Below are positions 8,452 to 17,234 of a stretch of DNA of 64,000 nucleotides, piece by piece. Under the pieces are notes generated by a model, which was not told the DNA's origin, ran no database searches, and saw only the letters and a program-made list of their open reading frames with translations. Each line of letters starts with the position of its first letter. The stretch's first letter is position 1. The stretch lies in assembly GCA_015232455.1 (NCBI GenBank), contig JADFZQ010000001.1, positions 62,001-126,000 of the forward strand, given 5' to 3'. The position numbers were made by a program, and so were the translations under genes. This DNA is from Desulfamplus sp. GTDB lineage: Bacteria; Desulfobacterota; Desulfobacteria; Desulfobacterales; Desulfobacteraceae.

Positions 8452-9189
8452 TTAATCGTTGTATATTCTTGTTCCAACATCTTTTCCACACACAGCAGCC
8501 ATTATATTACCCTTTTCATTAAGATCAAAAATTTGCAGTGGCAAATTATTATCCATAGCAAGAGATATTGCAGTCATATCCATAACATGAAGTTGCTGTT
8601 CAAGCACCTTCATGTATGAAATTCTTTTTATAAATACTGCATCGCTATGTTTAACAGGGTCTTTGTCATACACGCCATTAACTTTAGTAGCTTTAAAGAG
8701 AATTTGTGCATTCATCTCTTTTGCTCTTAGTACTGCTGCTGTATCTGTAGTAAAGTAGGGGTTGCCCGTTCCGGCGGCAAAAATTACAACTCTACCCTTT
8801 TCAAGATGCCTGATTGCACGCCTTCTAATAAAAGGTTCTGCAACCTTATTCATGCCGATTGCAGATTGGACACGAGTTGGAACACCGTGTTTTTCAAGGG
8901 CATCAGACAGTGCAAGTGAGTTTATAACTGTTGCAAGCATTCCCATGTGATCTGCTGAAGCTCTATCCATTCCAGCAGAGCTTCCAGCTACACCTCTGAA
9001 AATATTACCGCCACCAACAACCATGGATATCTGTAATCCAAGAGCATGTATCTGAGCAATCTCTTGTGCAACATAATTTATCATTTCTGGCTTTATACCA
9101 AATTTTTGATCACCCATGAGTGCTTCGCCGCTTAACTTAATAAGAACTCTCTCAAATTCAGGCTCAATCCTTAAATGTCCAGTCTCCAT
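8452..9189 (-). CDS. pyrH: Uridylate kinase
   Basis: UMP kinase of the amino-acid-kinase fold that phosphorylates UMP to UDP. Visible motifs: '[12 protein letters not shown]' (P-loop-like), '[10 protein letters not shown]', '[15 protein letters not shown]', '[17 protein letters not shown]' and '[12 protein letters not shown]'. A GTG start at 9204 is possible, but the ATG at 9189 has a purine-rich GGGGGA upstream at SD distance, so I take 9189 (245 aa). It follows tsf closely and precedes frr, the conserved order. Confidence 0.93.
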   Translation of the reverse strand: METGHLRIEPEFERVLIKLSGEALMGDQKFGIKPEMINYVAQEIAQIHALGLQISMVVGGGNIFRGVAGSSAGMDRASADHMGMLATVINSLALSDALEKHGVPTRVQSAIGMNKVAEPFIRRRAIRHLEKGRVVIFAAGTGNPYFTTDTAAVLRAKEMNAQILFKATKVNGVYDKDPVKHSDAVFIKRISYMKVLEQQLHVMDMTAISLAMDNNLPLQIFDLNEKGNIMAAVCGKDVGTRIYND

Positions 9190-9215
9190 AGCTCTTTCCC
9201 CCACTATACGATATA

Positions 9216-9812
9216 TTATTCGCCTACTTGAAAACGAACAAACCTTTTGACAGTGATGTTTTCACCGATTTTTCCAATGGTCTCTGTTGCCATTTCAGCT
9301 ACGGTCTTTTTGGGGTCTTTTATATATTGCTGGCTCATAAGACAGGAGTCTTTATAAAATTTCTGTAACTGACCTTCAACAATTTTATCTATCATAGCTT
9401 CGGGTTTGCCCTGCTCAAGACATTGCGCTCTGTAGATATCCCTTTCTCTATCAATAACAGATTGTGGAATATCCTCTGGAGCAAGACCTCTTGGGTTAGA
9501 CGCTGCAATGTGCATTGCCACATTTTTTGCAAATTCTTGAAAATCTGCTGTCTTTGCAACAAAATCAGATTCGCAGTTTATCTCAACCATAACACCAAGT
9601 TTTGAGCCTGCATGAATATAAGAGTATATAATCCCTTCTGAAGTTGCTCTACCAGCTCTTTTTTGTGCTTTGGCAAGCCCTTTTTTTCGTAAAAAATCTA
9701 ATGCTTTTTCAAGATCACCATTTGTCTCTGCCAATGCTTTTTTACAATCCATCATACCAGAGCCAGTCTGCTCTCTAAGTTCTTTAACCATTGCTGCTGT
9801 AATATCAGCCAT
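9216..9812 (-). CDS. tsf: Elongation factor Ts
   Basis: A 198-residue nucleotide exchange factor for EF-Tu. The signature '[18 protein letters not shown]' and '[14 protein letters not shown]' form the N-terminal UBA-like domain, followed by '[13 protein letters not shown]' and a single short dimerisation core; this is the compact form rather than the longer E. coli form. The frame is open for 33 more codons upstream, but a perfect TAAGGAGA sits 8 bases before the ATG at 9812 and homology starts there. It lies between rpsB and pyrH. Confidence 0.94.
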   Translation of the reverse strand: MADITAAMVKELREQTGSGMMDCKKALAETNGDLEKALDFLRKKGLAKAQKRAGRATSEGIIYSYIHAGSKLGVMVEINCESDFVAKTADFQEFAKNVAMHIAASNPRGLAPEDIPQSVIDRERDIYRAQCLEQGKPEAMIDKIVEGQLQKFYKDSCLMSQQYIKDPKKTVAEMATETIGKIGENITVKRFVRFQVGE

Positions 9813-9820
9813 TTTAAATC

Positions 9821-9828
9821 TCTCCTTA
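9821..9828 (-). promoter_or_regulatory. Shine-Dalgarno that fixes the tsf start
   Basis: TAAGGAGA on the minus strand, 8 bases upstream of ATG at 9810-9812. It excludes the in-frame upstream start at 9911. Confidence 0.8.
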
Positions 9829-9847
9829 AATATCTTTATATGAAAGC

Positions 9848-9871
9848 AGGGGGGATTAACCAATCTCCCCC
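9848..9871 (-). promoter_or_regulatory. GC-rich hairpin in the rpsB-tsf gap
   Basis: On the minus strand GGGGG, a bulged A, GATT, loop GGTT, AATC, CCCCC forms a strong hairpin in otherwise AT-rich DNA. No T-run follows. It may tune the level of EF-Ts relative to S2, by partial termination or RNA processing; this is inference. Confidence 0.45.
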
Positions 9872-9961
9872 TAAATTTCATTTTGTTATCTTTTGCGTTG
9901 TGCCGTGCCACTTAAAACAGATAAATATTTATAAGGCTAATTTTATATACTTTACTAATTT

Positions 9962-10813
9962 TTATCTGATAGTTGTTTTTCTTCTTATCTTTTCTACTAC
10001 AGGACCATCTGAGCCATCTGCAACAAGCATTCTCTCTGCAATATCATCACTGCTGCTTGGGCTGTAATCAGGTTTCTCATCTTCTTCTGCAAAATCAGCC
10101 TTATCTGAGGTTGCCTGACGTCTCTCTTCATATCTTTCTCTGCCTTCAATGTAGGCATCCGCAATCTTTGATGTAAAAAGACGAATTGAGCGGATGGCGT
10201 CATCATTTCCTGGTATTACATAATCAATATCATCAGGATCGCAGTTTGTATCTACAACAGCTACAATTGGTATTCCAAGACGTTTACCTTCGCTAACAGC
10301 AATAGATTCATTTTTAGGGTCAATAATAAAAATAGCCCCTGGCAAACTCTTCATTTTACTAATACCACCAATTGTAGCTTCAAGTTTTGTTTTTTCCTTG
10401 AGCATCTGGGCACGCTCTTTTTTAGGATAATCTTCTATTGTGCCATCGTTTTCAATGGTGTTGAGATATTCAAATCTCGTAATATTCTTTTTAATTGTCT
10501 GGAAATTTGTAAGCATTCCACCAAGCCATCTCTCTTGAACATAAAATGCTCCAGCACGATTTGCCTCTTCAGCAATTGACTCCCTTGCCTGCTTTTTTGT
10601 TCCGACAAAAAGAATATTTTTGCCTTGTGCTGCAACATCAACAACAAAATCGTAAGCATCTCTGAACATCTTTACGGTTTGTTGAAGATCAACAATATAA
10701 ATTCCATTTCTTGCTCCAAAAATGTATTTTTTCATTTTTGGATTCCAACGTCTGGTCTGATGACCAAAATGCACTCCAGCTTCAAGAAGCTGTCTCATTG
10801 ATACGTAAGCCAT
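9962..10813 (-). CDS. rpsB: Ribosomal protein S2
   Basis: Small-subunit protein S2. Family motifs: '[19 protein letters not shown]', '[10 protein letters not shown]', 'FVGTKKQA', '[16 protein letters not shown]', 'PGAIFIIDP' and '[20 protein letters not shown]' read across neighbouring segments. The frame could start 4 codons earlier (10825), but the GGAG inside those codons is the SD for the ATG at 10811-10813. Compared with a typical S2 of about 240-250 residues it has an extra acidic tail of about 40 residues rich in Asp, Glu and Ser. It heads the minus-strand block. Confidence 0.95.
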   Translation of the reverse strand: MAYVSMRQLLEAGVHFGHQTRRWNPKMKKYIFGARNGIYIVDLQQTVKMFRDAYDFVVDVAAQGKNILFVGTKKQARESIAEEANRAGAFYVQERWLGGMLTNFQTIKKNITRFEYLNTIENDGTIEDYPKKERAQMLKEKTKLEATIGGISKMKSLPGAIFIIDPKNESIAVSEGKRLGIPIVAVVDTNCDPDDIDYVIPGNDDAIRSIRLFTSKIADAYIEGRERYEERRQATSDKADFAEEDEKPDYSPSSSDDIAERMLVADGSDGPVVEKIRRKTTIR

Positions 10814-10819
10814 TTTTTT

Positions 10820-10823
10820 CTCC
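10820..10823 (-). promoter_or_regulatory. Shine-Dalgarno that fixes the rpsB start
   Basis: GGAG overlapping a would-be upstream ATG and lying 6 bases before the ATG at 10811-10813; this supports the shorter S2. Confidence 0.7.
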
Positions 10824-10860
10824 ATAAATTATTAAAAGGTTTTGCCACCACTCTCGTCTT

Positions 10861-10908
10861 ATTTAGTATTTACCTCTTATGTAAATATTAAGGCACCTGA
10901 TACTAAAT
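10861..10908 (-). promoter_or_regulatory. Structured leader of rpsB
   Basis: A nested inverted repeat: outer arms ATTTAGTAT and ATACTAAAT, inner arms TATTTAC and GTAAATA. It lies in the 5' untranslated region of rpsB, where S2 autoregulates in several bacteria. The outer and inner arms partly overlap, so two alternative folds are possible. Function is inferred from position only. Confidence 0.4.
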
Positions 10909-10949
10909 CGGAAAGTGTGAGAGATCACAGCGATCAAAAAAACTTAAGA

Positions 10950-10978
10950 TATTTATCAAATTTTGTTTTTGTTTTCAA
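10950..10978 (-). promoter_or_regulatory. Probable rpsB promoter
   Basis: Minus strand: TTGAAA, 17-base spacer, TAAATA, with a TG extended -10 element in front. It would give a leader of about 130 bases containing the inverted repeat at 10861-10908. Confidence 0.45.
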
Positions 10979-11072
10979 TGCTTTTTATTTTCTCTTTTCA
11001 ATGTTTAGAATCTTTGGTCTCTAAGTTTTTACCCATAAATACTCTATTCATTTATGATAATACTTTATCCTT

Positions 11073-11099
11073 TTGATAGAGACAGAGTTTTGATATAAT
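11073..11099 (+). promoter_or_regulatory. Probable promoter of the sigma-54 regulator gene
   Basis: TTGATA, 15-base spacer and TATAAT with an extended TGA in front of the -10 box. It is about 45 bases upstream of the TTG start at 11144. The short spacer is offset by the extended -10. Confidence 0.5.
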
Positions 11100-11143
11100 T
11101 TTAAAGCTATTGAGAAAACAACTTACAACCAAGGAGATGATAT

Positions 11144-12493
11144 TTGAATAACTCCAAAAATAGATTCAACATTTTGGCTGTTGACAGCAGCTATGATAAT
11201 CTTGATGCCTTAAATAGACAAATGACTCTTGCTGGATATGATGTCATGACAGCCCAAGGTGTTGAGGCAGCTCTTGCAATCCTTGATTTTAAGCAGGTTG
11301 ATATTGTTATAACAACTCTTCGTATGCAGGAAAATGGAGCAGATGGACTTGATCTGCTTAGATATATAAGAGATCACTTTACAATGGTTGAGGTAATTGT
11401 AATAACATCCTATCCTGACATCGAAAGTGCTGTTCAATGTATTAAAGATGGAGCACAAGAGTATCTTTCCAAGCCTTTTACTGAAGATGATCTTATAGAA
11501 GCTGTAGAGAGGACTAAAGATAAGATAACCAGAAGAATATCAGCTTCACCTAAAGGCACACCAGCACAATTTCTTGGAATTATTGGGGTCTCACCTAAAA
11601 TGGAAGAGGTTTTTCAACGTATTGATCGAGCATCCCAGACAAATGCTAATGTCCTTATCGGGGGTGAAAGCGGCACAGGAAAAGAGCTTGTTGCCCGTGC
11701 TATTCACTATGGCAGTTATAGAGCAGAAGCTCCTTTTGTCTCTGTAAACTGCACAGCAATTCCTGATTCTTTGCTTGAAAGTGAGCTATTTGGTCATGTA
11801 AAAGGGGCATTTACAGATGCTAAAACTTCAAGACAGGGATTTTTTCAAATTGCGGAACATGGGACTATTTTTTTAGATGAGATAGGTGATGCAAGTCCCG
11901 GAATGCAGGCAAAACTTCTTAGGGTTCTTCAAAATAAGGAGATCAATATAGTTGGTTCGAGTCAGGTACACAAAATCGACACAAGAATTATTGCGGCATC
12001 ACATAAAGATTTAAAGTCAATGATTCCAAAAGGGCTTTTTAGGGAAGACCTTTACTACAGACTTGATGTTATAAATATAATAATACCGCCTCTTAGAGAA
12101 AGAAGAGAGGATATTTTGCCTTTAGTAAGTTTTTACCTGAAAAAATTTTCAAAAGAGATGGAGCTTGAAAAGCCTCCAATGTTTACTGACAATGCTCTTA
12201 AAGCACTTAAAAATTATGATTGGCCCGGGAATGTAAGAGAGCTTGAAAATCTTATTCAAAGACTTGTTGTGATTGTAGATAATGATCAGATAAGAGTTGC
12301 TGATCTACCTCAATCTATGCGTTTTACAGTAGCACATAAGAACACACAATTTAAGACTCTAAAAGAAGTTGAACAAGAATATGTAGCTTTGGTGCTTGCA
12401 AGTGTCGGAGGAAATAAAACAAAAGCCTCACAAATTCTTGGTATAGATAGAAAGACATTGAGACAAAAACTTCCAAATGTGAGGATAGAATGA
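11144..12493 (+). CDS. NtrC-family sigma-54-dependent regulator with degenerate receiver
   Basis: A 449-residue protein with three domains: receiver (about 8-125), AAA+ sigma-54 activator (about 140-375; 'GGESGTGKELVARAIHYGS' Walker A, 'FLDEIGDASPGMQAKLLRVL' Walker B) and a Fis-type HTH at the end ('GGNKTKASQILGIDRKTLRQ'). The sigma-54 contact loop reads 'GAFTDA' instead of GAFTGA. In the receiver, the position expected to be the phosphorylated Asp reads Thr ('DIVITTLRMQ'), and the acidic pair is 'VDSS' rather than VDD; the Lys in 'YLSKPF' is kept. It is therefore probably not phosphorylated. TTG start with AAGGAG 7 bases upstream. It overlaps ppsR by 4 bases, suggesting joint control of PEP synthesis. 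Confidence 0.9.
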   Translation: MNNSKNRFNILAVDSSYDNLDALNRQMTLAGYDVMTAQGVEAALAILDFKQVDIVITTLRMQENGADGLDLLRYIRDHFTMVEVIVITSYPDIESAVQCIKDGAQEYLSKPFTEDDLIEAVERTKDKITRRISASPKGTPAQFLGIIGVSPKMEEVFQRIDRASQTNANVLIGGESGTGKELVARAIHYGSYRAEAPFVSVNCTAIPDSLLESELFGHVKGAFTDAKTSRQGFFQIAEHGTIFLDEIGDASPGMQAKLLRVLQNKEINIVGSSQVHKIDTRIIAASHKDLKSMIPKGLFREDLYYRLDVINIIIPPLRERREDILPLVSFYLKKFSKEMELEKPPMFTDNALKALKNYDWPGNVRELENLIQRLVVIVDNDQIRVADLPQSMRFTVAHKNTQFKTLKEVEQEYVALVLASVGGNKTKASQILGIDRKTLRQKLPNVRIE

Positions 12494-13356
12494 TGAATAT
12501 TAGTGAAAAAATTGCCAATGATAATTTTCACATGATTTACATAGCTTCATGTGGTGAAGGAATTAACGCATCTCATTTAGTCCAAAGTGCATTAGTGCAG
12601 TTTCCAAACCACGATATAACAGTGGTCAAGGTCCCACATATCCGCTCAGAGATTCAGGTTGATGACATTATTGAAAAGGCAAGAAATACTGAAAGCCTTA
12701 TTGTCCATACAATTGTGAACAGAAATCTAAGACAGTATATTACTCGTAAGGGAATTGAACAGGAGATTGTTACTATTGATCTTATGGGACCTGTATTATC
12801 AAAGGTGCAGACATTTCTTGATAGCGAACCAATAGAAAAGCCGGGTTTATATAGAGAAATTCAAAACGTTGATTTAGATCAAGTCTCTGCAATTGAGTTT
12901 GCACTTGCCCATGATGATGGCGTAAATCCTGAAAATTTAACAGAAGCTGAAATTATTCTTGTTGGTCTCTCAAGAGCTGGCAAAACTCCTCTTGCTATGT
13001 ATTTGGCTATTATGGGTTGGAAAACTGCAAATGTCCCGCTTGTTATTGGAGTGCCTATGCCAGAGATTATGAAACAGATAGATAGAAGGCGGATAATTGC
13101 TTTGAACATCAATGTTGATCAGCTTATGGCTCACAGAAGATTGAGGCAGGAGAGTCTTGGTACATCAGACATCTACTCTTACGCAGCAAGAGATAAGATT
13201 GAAAATGAGATAAACGAGGCAAGAAAGTATTATATTTCCCATGGATTTTCAATGATAGATGTTAGCAATAAACCAATTGAAACAAGTGCTGAAGAGATTA
13301 TTGAGATGATTACAAGAAGGTTCAAGTCGCAAGCTCATAAAAGATTACTGAGATGA
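12490..13356 (+). CDS. ppsR: Pyruvate, water dikinase/PPDK regulatory protein (PPSR, DUF299)
   Basis: A 288-residue bifunctional kinase/phosphorylase of the DUF299 family, which uses ADP to inactivate and phosphate to reactivate PEP synthetase or pyruvate phosphate dikinase. Marks: 'SCGEGINASHLVQSAL', 'SLIVHTIVN', 'LMGPVL' and the P-loop-like 'GLSRAGKTPLAMYLA' followed by 'MGWKTANVPLV'. Overlaps the sigma-54 regulator by ATGATG. The last codons and the downstream bases carry a 47-bp imperfect tandem duplication in a shifted frame, so the extreme C terminus ('KRLLR') is probably altered. No ppsA or ppdK gene is in the window. Confidence 0.9.
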   Translation: MMNISEKIANDNFHMIYIASCGEGINASHLVQSALVQFPNHDITVVKVPHIRSEIQVDDIIEKARNTESLIVHTIVNRNLRQYITRKGIEQEIVTIDLMGPVLSKVQTFLDSEPIEKPGLYREIQNVDLDQVSAIEFALAHDDGVNPENLTEAEIILVGLSRAGKTPLAMYLAIMGWKTANVPLVIGVPMPEIMKQIDRRRIIALNINVDQLMAHRRLRQESLGTSDIYSYAARDKIENEINEARKYYISHGFSMIDVSNKPIETSAEEIIEMITRRFKSQAHKRLLR

Positions 13357-13390
13357 TTACAAGAAGATTTAAGTCACAGTTAATACAAGA
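13302..13390 (+). repeat. 47-bp tandem duplication at the ppsR 3' end
   Basis: TGAGATGATTACAAGAAG occurs at 13302 and again at 13349, and the following bases (TTCAAGTCGCA versus TTTAAGTCACA) also match. The unit is 47 bp, not a multiple of three, so the second copy is read in another frame and supplies the stop codon TGA of ppsR. Confidence 0.8.
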
Positions 13391-13431
13391 TAAGAAATTA
13401 AAATTATATCGTTAACAAAGATGTTAACCCC

Positions 13432-13468
13432 AAAAAACAACTCCCAAGCTCATTTTTGAAATGTGCTT
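13432..13468 (-). terminator. Probable cheR terminator
   Basis: Minus strand: AAGCACATTT, loop CAA, AAATGAGCTT, then GGGAGTTGTTTTTTGG. The stem has one A-A mismatch and overlaps the last codons of cheR. It lies in the gap between the convergent ppsR and cheR. Confidence 0.5.
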
Positions 13469-14250
13469 GGTGTATTTTTCACAGATTTATAATGGTGTAT
13501 AAGATTCATAAGGCTTTCTGCCTGTCCAATTATGAAAAAGCCCCCTACTTTTAAAGCATGGTAAAGACGATTTACAACTTTTTCAGTTGTTGTATCATCA
13601 AAATATATCATTACATTACGACACAAAACGACATCAAATTTTTCGTCTGGTATGGGATCTGTGATAAGGTTAAATTTTTTAAAGTCAATATTTCTTGTAA
13701 CCTCTTTTCTCACCTTTACATACCCAATATTTTGACCTATACCTTTTTGAAAATATTTATGGAGAATTGGGATAGGCACATTCCTTACCCTCTCTTGTGA
13801 ATATACACCACGCATGGCTGTATTTAAAACTGAATGCGAAATATCTGTGGCAAGAATTGAGAATTGAAGTTCCTGTTCGAGCATTTGGACAGCAACTGAA
13901 TATGGTTCATCACCAGTTGAACATGCTGCACACCATATTTTAAATATTCTTGCCTGTTTTTTATTCTCAATAGAAAGAGCCTGTATCATTTTTTGGATAC
14001 TTGTATTTTCCCTGAAGAAAAAAGAGTGATTGGTTGTTACAGTGTCTATGAACTCTGTTATTTCAGCTTTACTGTTCATAAGATAATTAAGGTATTCATG
14101 GCAGGAGGATATTTTTGTAGTTCTCATTCGTTTGGCAATTTTGGATTTTAAAAGTTCCATTTTACCAATATGAATGTTAATACCTGATTCCGCATAAATC
14201 AGTTGTGATAGTGTATTAAACTCTCTATTTGAAATCTCTATTGTTCCCAT
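13450..14250 (-). CDS. cheR: CheR-type protein-glutamate methyltransferase
   Basis: A 266-residue SAM-dependent methyltransferase that methylates glutamates of chemoreceptors. The N-terminal helical CheR domain ('LIYAESGINI', 'KMRTT'-type 'RMRTTKI') is followed by the catalytic domain with 'IWCAACSTGDEPYSVAVQM' (motif I), 'LATDISHSVLNTA', 'DVVLCRNVMIYFDD' and 'GGFFIIGQAESL'. No other chemotaxis gene is nearby, so it is an orphan here and may serve a distant pathway or a type IV pilus-like system. It diverges from the receiver-protein gene at 14392. Confidence 0.93.
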   Translation of the reverse strand: MGTIEISNREFNTLSQLIYAESGINIHIGKMELLKSKIAKRMRTTKISSCHEYLNYLMNSKAEITEFIDTVTTNHSFFFRENTSIQKMIQALSIENKKQARIFKIWCAACSTGDEPYSVAVQMLEQELQFSILATDISHSVLNTAMRGVYSQERVRNVPIPILHKYFQKGIGQNIGYVKVRKEVTRNIDFKKFNLITDPIPDEKFDVVLCRNVMIYFDDTTTEKVVNRLYHALKVGGFFIIGQAESLMNLIHHYKSVKNTPSTFQK

Positions 14251-14344
14251 ATTTTTATGGTTTTATTATACCGACATTATAAAATCAAATTAAAAATATG
14301 AGATGGTTAAGCTAATTTATATTAGGTTAAGTTTTATGATAATA

Positions 14345-14373
14345 TTGACGATATGGTTTAAAAAAAATAGATA
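14345..14373 (+). promoter_or_regulatory. Possible promoter of the exported-receiver gene
   Basis: TTGACG, 17-base spacer, TAGATA. It would leave a very short leader before the strong AAAGGAGG SD (14381-14388), so it may be an alternative or a decoy; the boxes themselves are good. Confidence 0.35.
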
Positions 14374-14391
14374 ACTGTTTAAAGGAGGTTT

Positions 14392-15186
14392 ATGATGAAA
14401 AAATTAATTTTATTAATAATAATGATTTACATACCTTCTAATATCTTAGCCTCTGACTATTTAGCTGATTTTATCTCCGAAAACTACAAAGAGTCAGATA
14501 GCACAGAGGTTGGAATTCCTAAAATATACCACACAATTCAGGTAGAAACCGAGATTGGTTCAAAGGTTCTTATGTTAAAAGGGGACGACCCTAATTACCG
14601 ACTTTGGTTTAGGCAGTACCTTGCAACAGCAAAGAAGTTGATTATCACAGTTCCTAAAGAACAGGACTCTCTTTTTAAAGATTCTAAGATATTTCAGATT
14701 GATGTAAACCTTGTTCATCCCTTCTATGGCAGCAAATGGAAAGAACCAGAACCTGAGCCTGAGCCTGAAGTTATAGTAGAGCCTCCTAAGCCTCCATATA
14801 AGGGGAAAAAGCACATTATGATCGTAGATGATAATTCCCAAAAAAGAGATTTGATTCAGATGATTGTTAAAAAACTTGGTTTTCCAGTAACCATTGCATC
14901 CAATTCTCACGATGCTCTTAAAATTTTTACTAACCAGCCAGACAAATTCAACCTTGTCATTGCAGATGGGAATATCTATAAGGGTGTGAGCAGCACAACT
15001 CTTGTGAAAAGTATCCTTGAAACATCTCCAGATATACCTGTAATTTTAGGGACAGATTACAAAGAAGAGAAAACTACTGCTATGTTGACAGATTTTTTTG
15101 CAGGATTTAGCCGTGTTATTGTAAAACCATTAGTTTTAAAAGAGCTTTCAAAGACAATTTTGCAGGTGCTTGAGAAAAAAGTTTAG
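14392..15186 (+). CDS. Receiver-domain protein with N-terminal signal peptide
   Basis: A 264-residue protein. Residues 1-22 ('MMKKLILLIIMIYIPSNILA') look like a Sec signal peptide with a cleavage site before 'SDY'. Residues about 25-115 are an unrecognised domain. A Pro/Glu-rich linker ('EPEPEPEPEV') follows, and from about 140 to the end lies a CheY-like receiver: acidic pair in 'IMIVDDNS', phospho-Asp in 'LVIADGN', Thr in 'LGTDY' and Lys in 'IVKPL' are all kept. A receiver outside the cytoplasm would have no known phosphodonor, so either the hydrophobic start anchors it in another topology or the receiver has a non-classical role. Strong SD AAAGGAGG. Neighbour of cheR on the opposite strand. 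Confidence 0.8.
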   Translation: MMKKLILLIIMIYIPSNILASDYLADFISENYKESDSTEVGIPKIYHTIQVETEIGSKVLMLKGDDPNYRLWFRQYLATAKKLIITVPKEQDSLFKDSKIFQIDVNLVHPFYGSKWKEPEPEPEPEVIVEPPKPPYKGKKHIMIVDDNSQKRDLIQMIVKKLGFPVTIASNSHDALKIFTNQPDKFNLVIADGNIYKGVSSTTLVKSILETSPDIPVILGTDYKEEKTTAMLTDFFAGFSRVIVKPLVLKELSKTILQVLEKKV

Positions 15187-15252
15187 CCATGAAATAAATT
15201 TCAAGTCGTTATAGAGAGTCAAATATTAGGGCATTATAGAAAGTGAATTATT

Positions 15253-15702
15253 ATGATATTTAATATTAAACTTCAGATTACTGGAATTATATACGTTTGT
15301 TTGACGATTATATTATTTTGGGTTATACCTGCCCTCTCTTTTGAGGAAGAGGATTATGAAAAGACAAAGCAATGTTACGAAAATTTTATAAAATGCGAAT
15401 TAACGCGAACTGACGCAGATGATCATTTTAATGGAAAACCATTTAAGATTATTATGATAAATCTGTTCAATGTTGTTAGAGAAGGCGATATTGTTATTTT
15501 TACTGGTGCGGTAAATTGCTGGGTAGTTGATAAGTATGAAAAACTCTATGTTGCACTTGGAGTTAAGAAAGTTTTGGATAATGAACAGGTCTCCTATTAT
15601 GTTGTGCAGAAAAAAGATTTTTCTATTCTTGCCACAGAACTTATGAATTATCCATATAAAGAGAGATGTCAGTGGAGACAATACTGGCTTGATCTTAACT
15701 AA
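15253..15702 (+). CDS. Small secreted or membrane-anchored protein of unknown function
   Basis: 149 residues. A hydrophobic segment at about 7-29 ('GIIYVCLTIILFWVIPALSF') acts as a signal peptide or anchor; the rest is soluble with four cysteines (two close together around 'CYENFIKCEL', one in 'AVNCWVV', one in 'ERCQW') that could form disulfides. I do not recognise the family. It follows the exported receiver gene by 66 bases on the same strand, so the two may be one unit acting in the periplasm. It carries no SD as strong as its neighbour's. Confidence 0.6.
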   Translation: MIFNIKLQITGIIYVCLTIILFWVIPALSFEEEDYEKTKQCYENFIKCELTRTDADDHFNGKPFKIIMINLFNVVREGDIVIFTGAVNCWVVDKYEKLYVALGVKKVLDNEQVSYYVVQKKDFSILATELMNYPYKERCQWRQYWLDLN

Positions 15703-15865
15703 AATAATTTTTTATAATTTTAATTAAACTTTAATTGTAAGCAGTCTTAAATTGAAACTTTATACTATTGAAAGATTTCACAATTTTTTAAAAGTTGTCA
15801 AATCTATGGCTTAACAGTGTTCAAAGGCAAATATGCTAATTAACTAAATCAGGAAAGAAAAAATA

Positions 15866-17155
15866 ATGAATAAGGACTCTAAAATTGCTGTAATTGGACT
15901 TGGATATGTTGGACTACCCCTTGCTGTTCATTTTGGTGAAAAATATGAAACAATTGGTTTTGACCTAAAATCAACCATTATTGAAAACTGTAAAAAGATG
16001 CAAGACCCCACAGGGGAAGTCTCAACAGAAGAGTTTAAGAGAGCAGTTAAATTTACACCAACAACTGACCCAACCATGTTAAGTCAGGCAGATTATATTA
16101 TCGTTGCAGTTCCTACCCCGATTGACAAAGCCAGACGCCCAGACCTTTTCCCCGTTGAGAGTGCATCTATAACTGCTGGACAATATATGAAAAAAGGGTG
16201 TGTGGTGATCTTTGAATCTACGGTATATCCGGGTGTAACAGAGGAGATTTGTGTTCCTATACTTGAAAAAGAGTCAGGATTTAAGTGGAAAGTTGATTTT
16301 AATGTTGGATACTCTCCAGAGCGTATAAATCCGGGAGACAAAGAGCATACTCTCACAAAGATTACAAAAGTTGTATCTGGCGATAACCCTGAAACTCTTG
16401 ATAAAGTTGCTGATCTCTATAGTTCTATTGTTACTGCCGGTGTCCATAAAACCCAAACAATAAAAGAGGCAGAGGCTGCTAAGGTTATTGAAAATACTCA
16501 AAGAGACCTAAATATTGCCTTGATGAATGAGCTTGCACTTATTTTTGACAGACTTGGAATTGACACAAAAAATGTTCTTGAGGCTGCTGGTTCAAAGTGG
16601 AATTTTCTTAAGTTCTTTCCGGGACTTGTTGGAGGACACTGCATTGGCGTTGATCCATATTATCTAACATTTAAAGCTCAATCTGAAGGATACCACCCAG
16701 AGGTAATCTTGGCAGGTAGAAGAATCAACGATAATATGGGTAATTTTATTGCTCAAAAGTGCATCAAGATGATGAGCAATGCTGGAAAATCTATTAAAGA
16801 TTCAAAAGTTGCGGTTCTTGGACTTACATTTAAAGAAAATTGCCCTGATCTTCGCAATACAAGAGTTGTTGATATTGTTGGAGAACTTAAAGAGTATGGG
16901 GTTAATGTAATGGTTCATGATCCAATGGCAGAGCCTTCTGAAGCACTAAAATATTATGGAATTAAACTCTGCTCATGGGACGAATTGAAAAATTTAGACG
17001 GGCTTATTCTTGCTGTATCTCACTCAGCTTACCAAAAGATGACAACAGAGGATTTTATAAAAATGCTTGGAGAAAATGGTTCTCTTGTTGATGTTAAATC
17101 AATTTTAGACCCAGAAGCTGCTCTAAATTCTAAAGTCTCTTTTTGGAGACTTTAA
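15866..17155 (+). CDS. Nucleotide-sugar dehydrogenase, TviB/VipA-like (UDP-HexNAc 6-dehydrogenase)
   Basis: A 429-residue enzyme of the UDP-glucose/GDP-mannose dehydrogenase family that oxidises C6 of a UDP-sugar in two NAD-dependent steps to the uronic acid. NAD site 'IAVIGLGYVGLPLAVHFG', substrate/active site 'VGGHCIGVDPYYLTFKAQ' with catalytic Cys, and the C-terminal 'VAVLGLTFKENCPDLRNTR' are all present. It resembles the TviB/VipA and WbpO group more than UDP-glucose dehydrogenase. The matching 4-epimerase lies at 19061. The product would feed the glycan locus further along the window. Confidence 0.88.
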   Translation: MNKDSKIAVIGLGYVGLPLAVHFGEKYETIGFDLKSTIIENCKKMQDPTGEVSTEEFKRAVKFTPTTDPTMLSQADYIIVAVPTPIDKARRPDLFPVESASITAGQYMKKGCVVIFESTVYPGVTEEICVPILEKESGFKWKVDFNVGYSPERINPGDKEHTLTKITKVVSGDNPETLDKVADLYSSIVTAGVHKTQTIKEAEAAKVIENTQRDLNIALMNELALIFDRLGIDTKNVLEAAGSKWNFLKFFPGLVGGHCIGVDPYYLTFKAQSEGYHPEVILAGRRINDNMGNFIAQKCIKMMSNAGKSIKDSKVAVLGLTFKENCPDLRNTRVVDIVGELKEYGVNVMVHDPMAEPSEALKYYGIKLCSWDELKNLDGLILAVSHSAYQKMTTEDFIKMLGENGSLVDVKSILDPEAALNSKVSFWRL

Positions 17156-17234
17156 CTTTAACCATGTTTCTTGATTAGATGCAAAATAATCAATTAAAGA
17201 TAAATATAGATAATAATAAAAAAGGAGTTGTATT

